A DNA stretch of 64,000 bases, taken from the NCBI GenBank assembly GCA_016858145.1, contig JAEHOE010000243.1, positions 16,434 to 80,433 on the forward strand. Reading direction: 5' to 3'. The translations under genes and the position numbers were made by a program. The stretch is from Edaphochlamys debaryana (taxonomy: Eukaryota > Chlorophyta > Chlorophyceae > Chlamydomonadales). Below, in pieces: positions 1-9,667 of the stretch; position 1 is the stretch's first letter, and each line of letters opens with the position of its first letter. Below the pieces are notes generated by a model that did no database searches, was not told the DNA's origin, and saw only the letters and a program-made list of their open reading frames with translations.

Positions 1-1811
1 GGTTGCGCACCGACATCGCGGTCGTGGTGGGCGTGCGGCCGAGCCCTCCCGGGACTCGGCCCCCGCCCAGGCCAGCAAGACAAGTAAGTGTCCTCGCCAT
101 GCACGCGCGCTCCCGAGGCATGGACCTCATACCAGCGACGATCGGTGCACGGCGCCTAACCCCGCACGCAAACGGGAAGGGGTGCAAGACAGGGACCCCG
201 AGGCGACGACCCGAACGCACCACCAGGCCGCCAGAAGCCAGACCACCCCTCAAGTCCGCAATGCGCAACAGCGCCCCTGCACCCGGCCCGAGGTTCCCCT
301 CTGCCAGGGCAGCAGGAGAACGGCAGCAGGCCGCAGCCGCGCCTACCCCCACCTTGCCCCCGTCGCCCTGATGACAAACATGCGTGTAGAACAACATCAA
401 CGTGTTCCGCAAACTACGCAACCATGGGTACGCCAGGCCAGAGAGCCGCTAACCGCCCAGCATTCCTCACGCAATGCCACGGCGAAGCCCTTGCAGGCAG
501 CCTCCGCCATCCCAGAGAGCGACACAAGGGGAAGCCCGGCAGCATAGAGGCGTCTAGAGACGCCGTGCACAGCAGCACATGGCCAGTACAATGCTGCAAC
601 GCCACGCCACGGCGACAGAACCCTGCAGACGCGGGCCCTGAGCTCTCGCTCCACTCGAGGCCACAACTGAGCGAGCGCACAACCCGGCAGCAACGCAAGA
701 CCCCTCCGCTCCAAGATCCCCGTGCTGTACACACCTCCACCGCATGCCGTGGCGCCCCGGACGCCTGCACAAGCTGCCGTGCACCACGGCGCGGCCAGGC
801 TGCCACCCGCAGTCTTCAGCAACCCCGTGCACGGCCTACCCTCTCCCCCCAGTGGCTGTGCACCACCAGGCACCAGCTTGTCCGCCCTTGATAGCAGCGG
901 CGCCAAGCACGCCCTCAACGGACCTTGTCGCACAGTCTCGTCAAGGCCAGACGGCCAAGCCGCCTCTGCTCCTCCAAGCTGCGGGGGGGGGCGCCCGCGC
1001 TACGTACCGCTCACGCCGCATACCTGCAGGTAAGGCCCAGCGAACCCTGCAGCTGGGCGCAGGAGGGCAAACACTTCAGCCCGTGAGCTGGGTGTGCGTC
1101 CAGAGCCGGCCGTGGGACCAGAGCACGAGCTGAGCCCCCTCACGGGCCGCGGCCGCTGCAGCGTGTGGCTCCGCCACAGGCCACAGCCGCGCGCGTCCGA
1201 CGAGTACAGCCCGCCGCGGAGCGCCAGACCCCACTCATCAGCAGCTGCGCTTGCTCCTGCCCCTTGTTGTTGTTGTTGTTACACGGTCAAGGGCATCAGC
1301 CGTGAACTCCCATACGGGCCGTGGGCCCTTGACACCGAATCACCTGGACCAAACCCCCAAGCTGCTGAAAGCTTGCTGCTGCGACGCGTCGCCCAGAAAG
1401 CGCAAGGTGCAAGGCCCGGGGGCGGGCTGTGGGGGCTTGCCCCCAACTCAATGATGGCCCTCGTCGGACCCCCAGAAGCGCGGTCTCTTGCCAGACCTTG
1501 TGCAAGCCCTTCACCGCGGGTCACAACACCTTCCGGACTGCTGCTTGCGGCAGCCGCGCGTGGCGCTCCGTGCTCCCGCGCGAACGTCGATCGACCAAGG
1601 CCGCTTGGCACGCGAGAGCACCCTTGTCGAGCAGCAGAGTAGTAGCCAGATGAATCAGCTATTATGTAGAGCAAGCGACCAGACGTCGCGTGTAAGTCGT
1701 TGCGATGACGCGAAGCCTCCGCTTCTTTATTGCGCCGTCACAGCGAGCGCTTTGCTTGAGGCCTACTAAGTTCTACTTAAAGCCCGATACCCGTAGGTGC
1801 ATCTACCAAAC
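1..1811 (+). repeat. Satellite monomer, copy 0 (left-truncated by window)
   Basis: Nearly identical to the monomers from 12861 onward (compare 13000-14806). It ends at ...CTACCAAAC, where the DIRS-group element begins. It carries a 5-bp CTGAG insertion near 1130 and the reading ACTCAATGATGG near 1446, which groups it with the monomers at 22431-32572. Open frames on both strands are not conserved between copies and are not called as genes. Confidence 0.93.
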
Positions 1812-2167
1812 GGGACACTACGGAGCGCTCTCAGCGCGCCGAGGGGAGGTTTTGGGGCGTGTACGGCAGGGAGGAAGTGGGGCCTTGAACCCTTGGGAGG
1901 TAGATTAGGGGTTTGGGGGGGCGGGGCTGGAAGGGGGCCGGGGAGAAGGCGGGTTGGTGCGCCAAGGGCGGTACGGCAGGCTCGAACCGGCCCCGGTCGA
2001 AGCAGAGTTGAGGCCTGCTGGGATACTAGTACTGTTCGATAGTTCGTTGTTGTCACGCATGCTGACCTCGGTGGACGCGTTCTGACGGCTCACGCGTGTT
2101 GATTGGGACCGCTGCAGAACACGCCCGGGCGCCAGAGCTTGCGGCCGCCCTGCGGCGCGCTTCGCTC
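1812..2167 (+). repeat. Split direct repeat A1 (left terminus of DIRS-group element)
   Basis: Starts GGGACACTACGG and matches 11201-11671 and 12075-12545, except that it lacks a 115-bp segment present in those two right-hand copies (junction here at 2117|2118). Homology stops at CGCTTCGCTC (2167), after which Gag coding sequence begins. Confidence 0.9.
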
Positions 2168-2176
2168 GGTGCTTGG

Positions 2177-2233
2177 ATGGAACGGCAGCTCGCCAACCTG
2201 CGCTCAATGCGCGAAACGCTGGGCGTTGCCGTG
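2177..2233 (+). pseudogene. 5' coding fragment of DIRS-group Gag, cut off by solo LTR
   Basis: ATG at 2177 opens a 19-codon stretch that runs without a stop into the solo LTR at 2234. The reading frame of its last codon (GTG, 2231-2233) resumes at GTG 4600-4602 beyond the LTR. Removing the LTR plus one copy of the 4-bp CGTG duplication would leave a continuous frame into the large Gag frame. I infer that this is the true N-terminus. The frame is also open upstream into A1 from a GTG at 2096, but 2177 is the first in-frame ATG. Confidence 0.7.
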
Positions 2234-2527
2234 TGCAAACGCGTCACCCTCCCAGCGCGTACTGACACCTATTTTTTCGCGCGATGATCGCTGCGCAGTC
2301 ATCTAGAGCTGGTGTTCTGTAAGGAGTGTGGTGCCTAAAGACAGACGCAAGGGGGGTTTGGCGTGCCCTAGGACCGGCCGGGGTCTAACCGCTCGCACAG
2401 GGGGTGTATGGAGACACCACGCCCGTGCCTGGCAACTTCAGGGGTATCAGTTGAGTCCTGAGGGACGAGGGAAAAGGGGCAGCGCAAGAGGAGGATGCGT
2501 GCCAAGATGCAGCAAGGGATGCTGCTG

Positions 2528-2640
2528 GGGATATGAGCGGAAGCGTTGAGCGGAAGCGATGAGCGGAAGCGTTGAGCGGAAGCGTTAAGCTGAAGGGGTA
2601 AGCGGAAGCGTTAAGCGGAAGTCAGCGTTGAGCGCTGACT
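2528..2640. repeat. Short minisatellite (GAGCGGAAGCGTT-type) inside LTR-A
   Basis: Degenerate 12-14 bp units built on AGCGGAAGCG. The matching place in the 5' LTR of element A (about 59515-59655, reverse complement CGCTTCCGCT) has more units, so this is a length-variable part of the LTR. Confidence 0.85.
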
Positions 2641-3331
2641 GGGGAAATCAGGGTGCTGGACAGTGAGCTGAAGTGACCTGCCACCAGCCGGGGGTGAGGA
2701 GGCTAAGGTGCCTGCCGGCCGCCGAGCTATGAGTGGTGTGGGCTGGGGCAATGAGCTATGAATGAGCTACGGAATGCCAGTCAGCCAGACGGAGGCCACA
2801 CACTGTGAAGCTAGTACTGTCAAGGATATACGGACAGTAAGGGTTGGTAGGGTAAGGGCAGCTGGATCAGGGCTGCGCGATAAGGCAAGTGGTATGTAAG
2901 CGTGCTCGGCTGCGGGGAAGCCTGGGGGCTAGTGGCGAAGGCTGGAGGGAGCTGGAGAGCGTGGAAGGGTATACGACCTTCACACGGGTAGGGGTGAGGC
3001 TGGAGTTGGCTTGGGCCTGAGTGGCGTAAGCCTGGGGGAAGAGGGGCGAAGGGGGCGGAGCCGAGGAGACACGCACGCTTTACAGTACGACTGAGTGCCG
3101 GGCTCGATCGGGGATCCTCCCGTGAGCTTCTAAGGACCAACGTAATCGGGCAGCGTAACGAGGAGAAAATAGGGAAGTGATGATAGGATTGAGGCAGAGG
3201 GACGTTATGCTGCTAGCTGCTGTACTAGAATGAATGCTGGGGGCCGGAGTTGCAGAGTTTTGGGAGTGCTTTGTCTTGATTGTGTCTTTGTGTCTTTTGT
3301 GTGTCTTAGGGTAATGGCCGGCCGGGGTCGC

Positions 3332-3339
3332 CTTTTATA
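3332..3339 (-). promoter_or_regulatory. TATA box of LTR-A promoter (solo copy)
   Basis: TATAAAAG on the minus strand. Upstream on that strand, at 3389-3445, lie six CACGT/ACGTG cores spaced 10-11 bp apart. The same arrangement is in the 5' LTR at 51922-52035. Confidence 0.7.
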
Positions 3340-4542
3340 CTCCCCCGGCCGCTGCGGTGCCGTACGATAGGACGAGCAGGGCGGCCGCCACGTCAGGGCC
3401 ACGTAGGCACACGTCAGGCCACGTCTGCGCCACGTCAGGCCACGTATTCCGGCGCCGGCGCAACGTTGCACGCTCGTACATCCGGAAGGCCAACGGCTCG
3501 CTCCATTTGAATTATTGGATTCAGAGGCGGCGCTTCTAAGGACTATAGGCATTAGCAACATAGCCGGAAGGGCCCAAACATACGCCGCCGCCCACTGACT
3601 CACTCAGTCGGTTGGGCGTTGGCCGAGGCGCACGGCCTCACACGCCGTGCCGTCGCTGTCGACCTAGCCACTTAAGACACCTCAGTAACTTCTAATTTGA
3701 CACACATTCACCTAGTCGGGTCTAAATACCACTACACACCACGCGCGACCCTAGGATGCTAGAGCTGTCCTGCCAAACTAGTTCCGCTCCCAAACGGAGC
3801 ACACAATAACCTTATAAACACTATGTACCGTCTATGTATGCATGCTGCGGCTGCTCGGGAGGAGGGAGAGCACATGGTCAGAGACCTCCCTCGCTACCGC
3901 CGCTGGGCTACTCGGAGCCACACCAATGTCAATAACATGATAGCAGATAGAGGGAGAACATACTGCTGAAGCCGGGAAGCGGGTGCACGGACCAACTTGA
4001 TGGCCGGATGGCGCCATAGTTGCCGGGCTGGATACGCCAACACGTCAGGAGTCTCTACAGGTATACACCACGATCGACTGAGGGCGTCGGGGCAGGTAAA
4101 GAGCTGAAGTCTCGCCAAGTCTCGTGCGATGGGTCTGCTTCGATCGTGCCGCGGAGGCCGCTTCCCTGTCAGGGAACGCACTAGAAGCCTAAATCAAAGC
4201 TGCTGCAGGGCACGGTGTCTGCCGGCGAGACGCTGCTGCCGGCGTGCGCATACCCACACGCACCTGACACCTTCCGCCGCCCCGCGCGTCATCACGTTAA
4301 GGGGGGCCATGCACGGAGGTCCTGCCTGACACACCATAACAATCCTACGTCTACTGCTATCAACTTGCACGCGCGCTGCCTAGCTCCATGTCCGCGCGCG
4401 TGCCTACACACGAATCTCGCCTAATCAACTCGAGCCGCGAGGGGCGGGGGTCCTCGGGGATTCACGGCTCTGCTCACCCGCCTCGTTTACACTGCAAACG
4501 CTTAAGGGGGTTCGCCATTGCTATCGTGTAGCTTTCTTAAGG

Positions 4543-7098
4543 ATGCGTGCAGACGTGTCGCGACACATATTGAGTAGGTACCTGCTTGCTCACGGCAGCG
4601 TGGGCGGGGCTCATGGGCCGCCAAACGCGTCGTGCCTGCAGCAGTTCGACACGCTGCAGGCCGTGCACGCTAATTACGAGTTGGAGCTGCAGAACGCGCA
4701 GAAACTTCAGCGCGCCGCGGCTCGCCAGAACAGAATCCAGCAGGTGGAGCAAACACTAGTCGACCATGTCCGGCGCATCACCAGCGCGTGCCCCGCGCTG
4801 GTGCCATACAGCAACCGTGCATTCTGGCGGTCACGGGCCAATATGGAGGCTGCTATTGAGCGCTTGGAGGAGGCGCTTGCCAACCCAGACGCCGCGGGCA
4901 CGGCGCCCCACGGAGCGCCGGGCCCGGCGCCCAACAGAGCAACGGGCGGGGCAGGAGCATCGGGTGGGCACGCCGCCCCAGCGCCGGCAGCTCCGGCGCC
5001 ACCCACAGCAGCTCCACACCTCCACGGTGAGCGGGACAACGGCTCGGGGGCAGGGCCCTCGCACGGGGGTCCGGGGATGGCAGGCGGGACCGGCGCGGGC
5101 GGCGCCTTCGGGTTCGAGGAGGCCCGGGCTTTCGTGCAGCAGGAGGGCGACGTAGAACGCGCAGCGGATGCGGGCCTGTTCGAAAGAATGGGCGCTGGAG
5201 CAGGCGGGCGGGGCAGGCCGCGGGACCACGACACCGCAGACCCTCCGCGGCCGGCAGCAAGGCAGCGCCCTGCGCCGGCCCGCCAGCCGCACTGGGAGCC
5301 GACCGCGGTTCCGGAGCTCGTCGTGACCCTTGGCCAGCGCCTGCGCGAGGCTGGGTACGGCCCGGACCTCGATGTGTTCATTGAGACAACGCAGCGGACG
5401 CTGGAGGCCATGTCGCAGTCAGCGGAATTTGACCAGGCGCGGGCAGACCGGCTCTGGACGCAGGGCTTCTGCCAGCTCCAGGCGGAGCTGTGGCCGCGCT
5501 CGGGGGGCCATGCCGCCCTACTACGGACGCACGCGCCCGCCCCCAACGCGCAGGCCGCAAACCAGCCAGCGCAGGAGCAGCAGCAAGCGGAAGAAGAGCA
5601 GGCGCAAGCGCAGGCGCAAGCGCGAGCGCGGGCGCAGGCTCAGGCGCAGGCGGCGCTGCAGCAGCAGCAGGCTCAGGCCCAGGCGCAGGCGCAGGCGGTG
5701 CTGCAGCAGCAGCAGGCTCAGGCCCAGGCGCAGGCGCAGGCGGCGCTGCAACAACAGCAGGCTCAGGCCCAGGCGCAGGCGCTGGCGGCGCTGCAGCAGC
5801 AGCACGCTCAGGCGCAGGCGCAGGCGGCGCTGCAGCAGCAGCAGGCCGACGTGGCGCAAGCACTGATGCAGGCGCAGCTGCAGCAACAGGCCCAACAGCG
5901 CACCATGCAGGCGGCCAACGCGCAGCAACACATGAGCCAGGCGGCGCTGTTCGGCGGCCTGCCGATGGGGGGCCACGGAGCTGGGCTGGGAGGCCTGACT
6001 CAGCAGCTCACGGGCTTCGGCAGTCTGCCGCAGACGGGCGCAGGGGCCCCCGAAGGAGCAGGAGCTCTGGCGCTGTTTGCGTCAGGGCTCAGCGCACAGG
6101 GTCACACCCCACACGGCGCGGGCCTGCTGCCCCAGGGCGGCGCCGGCGGCACCGCCCATAGCTGGGGCCCACAGCACGGCTCCAACATCCCAGCCGTACC
6201 GCACTCTTGGGCGCAGAGCAACAATCAGCTCCTCAGCTTTGCCCTCGGTCCGGTTGGCGAGCTGGATGCAGTCCTGGATGCGATGCCGCACATGCGCTCA
6301 GCGCTCACACAGCTCGGCCTCAAGGCGCCGGCAGCCAAACTGTCAGACGCCGACGCGCGGCTCACGAGCGCCACGCAGTGGTGCAACACAGCGGCTAAGG
6401 CGTTCAGAGCGCAGGCCAGCAGCGCACAAGGGGCAGAGCGGGCGAAGGCGGAGAGCATGGCAGCCAGCTTTGCGGATCTGGCCCTCTGGTGCTCGGAGAC
6501 GCACACCAACATGTACCGCTACACCGCCGCCTTCCACGGCGACTTCAAAGCCACGCTCGCGCTCCTGAAGGCACCGCAGCCGGCGCAGCAGCTTGTGCGT
6601 GACTCGCTCCTGATACCCGATGAGGTGCGGCCGCACCTCTCGCTGGGCCTGGGCAACATCGCTAGCGGCAAATCGCGGCAAGCGGGGCCCTACAACGGCG
6701 GTGCTCCGCCGTCTAACAGCTCGTGGCAGGCGCAGGACCAGCCGCCGTCTCAGCCGCCGTACCAGCCGCCGTACCAGTCGCCGTACCAGTCGCCGTACCA
6801 GCCGCCGTATTGGCCGCCGTACCAGCAGCCGCAGCTGCAGTGGGAGCAGGAGCCGGAACGCCTGGCGGGGCACGTGACGCCCAGGCGCCCGCTTACGGAT
6901 GCCCAGTTCAGCGCGCTTCGCGCGGCCGCAAAGCCAGGCTTCTGCTATCACTGCGGCGAGTTGGGTCACACGGTGCGCGGGTGCAAAAGGCTGGAGGCGC
7001 TCGACCCGTTGCCGCGGCAGCAGCTGCGCAGCCAGTACGTTGAGCTGCAGCGCTTGCTGCAGCCGCCGACGGGGCTTCCGCCGCCGCCGCGGCGGTAG
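4543..7098 (+). pseudogene. DIRS-group Gag-like protein, N-terminus replaced by LTR sequence
   Basis: An 851-codon frame from ATG 4543 to TAG 7096. The first ~19 codons (4543-4599) are LTR-derived; native Gag sequence starts at about 4600. Residues ~30-80 are helical and charged, possibly coiled coil. Residues ~110-260 are Ala/Pro/Gly-rich and probably disordered. Residues ~345-450 are Gln/Ala repeats from a 45-bp minisatellite. Residues ~735-770 hold PPYQ-type repeats. A CCHC zinc knuckle, CYHCGELGHTVRGC, lies at residues 801-814 (C801, C804, H809, C814). The knuckle and the place upstream of RT identify it as Gag, which packages the RNA. The frame may still be translated from the LTR-provided ATG, so 'pseudogene' refers to the lost native start. 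Confidence 0.82.
5656..5850 (+). repeat. In-frame 45-bp coding minisatellite in Gag
   Basis: About four tandem units (5656, 5701, 5746, 5791, the last shortened to 39 bp) encoding the 15-residue pattern LQQQQAQAQAQAQAV. The unit is a multiple of three, so copy number can change without breaking the frame. Confidence 0.85.
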
Positions 7099-7322
7099 CT
7101 GCCAGCCCAGTCAGTCGAGGCGCTCGCTTCGCCCTCAAGGGCGGGGGCCGCGGCGCCGCCCACCCACCCGGCAGCGGCAGCCGGACCGGTGGCGACTGAC
7201 GAGGGCTTGGGCGCACATGCAGAAGGTGAGACACGACCGCCGCGAATGGTCAGAATCAGGCCGCGTCGTAAGGGTCGGCACGTGCTTGCTCCAGTACGGC
7301 CGGTCGGGCCATGCTACCTAAT
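7099..7322 (+). other. Gag-RT spacer, no recognised gene
   Basis: GC-rich sequence between the Gag stop and the 16-bp tandem repeat. Short open frames overlap it, but none resembles a known domain. Confidence 0.6.
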
Positions 7323-7552
7323 CTGTACGTTGCTTAACCTGTACGTCGCTCAACCTGTACGTTGCTTAACCTGTACGTTGCTCAACCTGTACGATGCCTA
7401 ACCTGTACGTCGCCTGACCTGTACGTTGCTTAACCCGTACGTTGCCTGACCTGTACGTTGCTTAACCCGTACGTTGCTTAACCTGTACGTTGCTTAACCT
7501 GTACGTTGCTTAACCTGTACGTTGCTTGACCCGTACGTTGCCTGACCTGTAC
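7323..7552 (+). repeat. 16-bp tandem repeat (CTGTACGTTGCTTAAC), ~14 copies
   Basis: Unit variants start every 16 bp from 7323 to 7547 (CTGTACGTTGCTTAAC, CCGTACGTTGCCTGAC and others). They contain TAA and TGA in rotating frames. The last units form the open start of the RT frame, so the array lies exactly at the Gag-Pol boundary. Confidence 0.93.
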
Positions 7553-9667
7553 GGCCCGTTGGGGCATCCCTCGCTCCCTTCCTCAGTTGAGTGGGTCGAC
7601 CCTTCGGTTGCGGACCCGCCGCCGCTAGAACGACGATGGTTCAACCACAACGGCGTTAAACTTGACACGGCCGCCTGGGCACGACACGGCGTTGACACGC
7701 CCACCACCCGCAACGAGATCTGCTGGACGTTTCATACCACACCCGCGGAGCGCCGTGACGCCCCAGTTTACCCATCCGTACGACAACACCTCAGCGCTCT
7801 CGGTGATCATTTCGACGGCCTGCTAGCATCCGGCGTGGTCGAGCCGTACGACCCCGCAGCGCATGGGTCAGAGTCTGACTTCGCCGCCGTCGTTAACCCC
7901 GTCCACGTCGTCGTTCAGCCCAACAAGCTCCGCCCGCTCATCGACCCCTCGGCTTCCGGTGTCAACGCATGCATGAACCACCTACCGTGCCCTCTTCCCA
8001 CGCTGGCCGACGTTCTCGACGCCATGCCTGCCGGCTCATACATGGGCAAACGCGACCTGGCCTCGGGCTTTCACCACTGCGTGCTGCACCCCTCTGCACG
8101 CCGCTTCGTCGCCTTCCGTCACCCCGTCACGCGGCAGCTCCTCCGTTGGGTAGCCCTCCCCTTCGGCGCCAGCCAGTCCCCCGCCATCTTCTGTGAGCTC
8201 AGTGACGCCGCACGCCGGATCTTCCAGGCCGAGTGCGACCGCTTGGGCTTGGAGGTGCGGATCTGGTGTTATGTGGACGACTACGGGATTATCGGCCCGT
8301 CACACGCAGCAGTGCAGCGAGCCTTCGACGTGATGGACAGGCTGGGCGCAGAGCTGGGGCTCGAGTGGAACCGAGCCAAGGACCTGGGCCGGTCAGCCCC
8401 GCTGCAACAGATGGAGTTCTTGGGCATGCTGTTGCACTCCACCGCCACGGGGGGGCCGCAGATGCGCATCGCGCCCTCCAAGCGTGAGCGGTACGCAGCG
8501 GAGGTGGCCTCCGTGCTGTCTGACGCAGCGGCCTCCGCCCCGCATCCGTCAGCGCCGCGGTCATCCCTAGAGACAGTGGTAGGCCGACTGACTTTCGTCG
8601 CACGAGCCTGCCGGTGGGGCTTCACGTTCATGCAAGGCCTATACGACTGTCTCTTCACCACCACCTCCCCGCCCCCGTCACGGTGTGCCCTCACGGCATC
8701 AGCTCTCGACGACCTGGCGTTCTGGATGCGCATCCTAGGCCACGACGGCCAGGACCGGCGGCTCTGGGATGGCGTGCGACAGAACAAGTCGCCCGCCAAA
8801 CTAGAAAGGGGGGGTGCAGACGGCACGCTGCAATGCGAAGACTCGCTGACGGGCGAAGTCATTTTCACGGATGCCAGCGGCGTGGGGTTCGGAGCCTGGT
8901 GGGGGGCGGCGGAAATGCAGGGGCAATGGTCGGCGGAGGAAAGCCGCCTGGCGGTCGCGTGGCGGGAGCTTAAGGCGGTGGTGCAGGCCCTCAGCACATG
9001 GGCAGAGGCCCTTCGTGGGCGGCGAGTGTTGATACGCTGCGATAACACGCAGGCAGTGGCGGTAATAAATCATGGCGCATCACGGGTGCCAGAAAGCCGG
9101 CCTCTCAGCCGGCGGTTAGCCGAGTTAGCTGTGGGTTTCGATTTCGAGGTTTGGGCAGAGCATGTGGCGGGGGTGGATAATGAGCGCGCCGATCGGCTGA
9201 GCCGCAAGTTGGCGGAGCCGGTGTCCAACCTTATGCTGCGGCCCGAGGTGTTTGCTTTCTTGTGCCCACGAGCGAGCCCATATCGGCCGCATGTTGACTG
9301 CTGCGCAGATGAGAAGGGGTTAAATGTTCAGAAGGGGTGTGACTCTTTCTTTTGTCCGTCGCGTTCTGTCTTAGGCCAAGAGGCGGCGTTGGCGGGCAAG
9401 GCGTTGTGGGCCTTTCCCCCACCGGTGTTGGCGGGTGATGTGCTGGGAGTTATTGTGAGCGCTTTCCGGCTTTCGGGGGCCACTCGGGCCACAGTTGTTG
9501 TTCCCTTCTGGCCCGAGCGGGGTTGGTTTAGGCGCCTGATCCGCAGCCCAGGGTCGCCCTTCCGTGTGGTTTCGGTCCTGGCCGAAGGAGGGTCCTGGTG
9601 CAGGGCACCCTGGGGTGACCTCTCGCCACCGTCCCCGTACGACTTGCTGGTGCTACGCTTGCCGTAA
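7514..9667 (+). CDS. Reverse transcriptase-RNase H polyprotein of DIRS-group element
   Basis: Open from just after TAA 7511 to TAA 9665. No in-frame ATG occurs near the start; the first Met is well inside the RT domain, so translation must start at a non-ATG codon, by splicing, or by recoding. Residue numbers count from codon 7526. The RT domain is intact: K-R-D177-L-A-S-G-F-H-H (motif A) and YVDD at 249-252. RNase H follows with D449 (FTDASG), E481 (WREL), D506 (RCDNTQ) and D556 (ERADRLSR), all four catalytic acids. The C-terminal part (~565-713) has WAFPPP (628-633) and PFWPERGWF (660-668), resembling the degenerate methyltransferase-like region after RNase H in DIRS-group Pol. No frameshift was seen in the domains. 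It copies element RNA into DNA. Confidence 0.9.
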   Translation, partial: PVRCLTRTLPDLYGPLGHPSLPSSVEWVDPSVADPPPLERRWFNHNGVKLDTAAWARHGVDTPTTRNEICWTFHTTPAERRDAPVYPSVRQHLSALGDHFDGLLASGVVEPYDPAAHGSESDFAAVVNPVHVVVQPNKLRPLIDPSASGVNACMNHLPCPLPTLADVLDAMPAGSYMGKRDLASGFHHCVLHPSARRFVAFRHPVTRQLLRWVALPFGASQSPAIFCELSDAARRIFQAECDRLGLEVRIWCYVDDYGIIGPSHAAVQRAFDVMDRLGAELGLEWNRAKDLGRSAPLQQMEFLGMLLHSTATGGPQMRIAPSKRERYAAEVASVLSDAAASAPHPSAPRSSLETVVGRLTFVARACRWGFTFMQGLYDCLFTTTSPPPSRCALTASALDDLAFWMRILGHDGQDRRLWDGVRQNKSPAKLERGGADGTLQCEDSLTGEVIFTDASGVGFGAWWGAAEMQGQWSAEESRLAVAWRELKAVVQALSTWAEALRGRRVLIRCDNTQAVAVINHGASRVPESRPLSRRLAELAVGFDFEVWAEHVAGVDNERADRLSRKLAEPVSNLMLRPEVFAFLCPRASPYRPHVDCCADEKGLNVQKGCDSFFCPSRSVLGQEAALAGKALWAFPPPVLAGDVLGVIVSAFRLSGATRATVVVPFWPERGWFRRLIRSPGSPFRVVSVLAEGGSWCRAPWGDLSPPSPYDLLVLRLP

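Larger units (their letters stand above)
2234..4598 (-). mobile_element. Solo LTR of the element-A family inserted in DIRS Gag
   Basis: This is the reverse complement of the LTR seen at 50772-52349 plus 59130-59952, and at 62897-64000. No internal sequence or second LTR is present, so it is a solo LTR, presumably left by LTR-LTR recombination. Read on the minus strand it starts near TGCCGTGAGCAAGC and ends near GACGCGTTTGCA. It is flanked by CGTG at 2230-2233 and 4599-4602, a 4-bp target duplication, with a one-base uncertainty at the 4598 end. Confidence 0.9.

Noticed and set aside
7323..7552. CRISPR array or telomere-like repeat
   Set aside because: Units are contiguous 16-mers with no spacers, and the motif is not a telomere repeat. 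It lies inside a retrotransposon.
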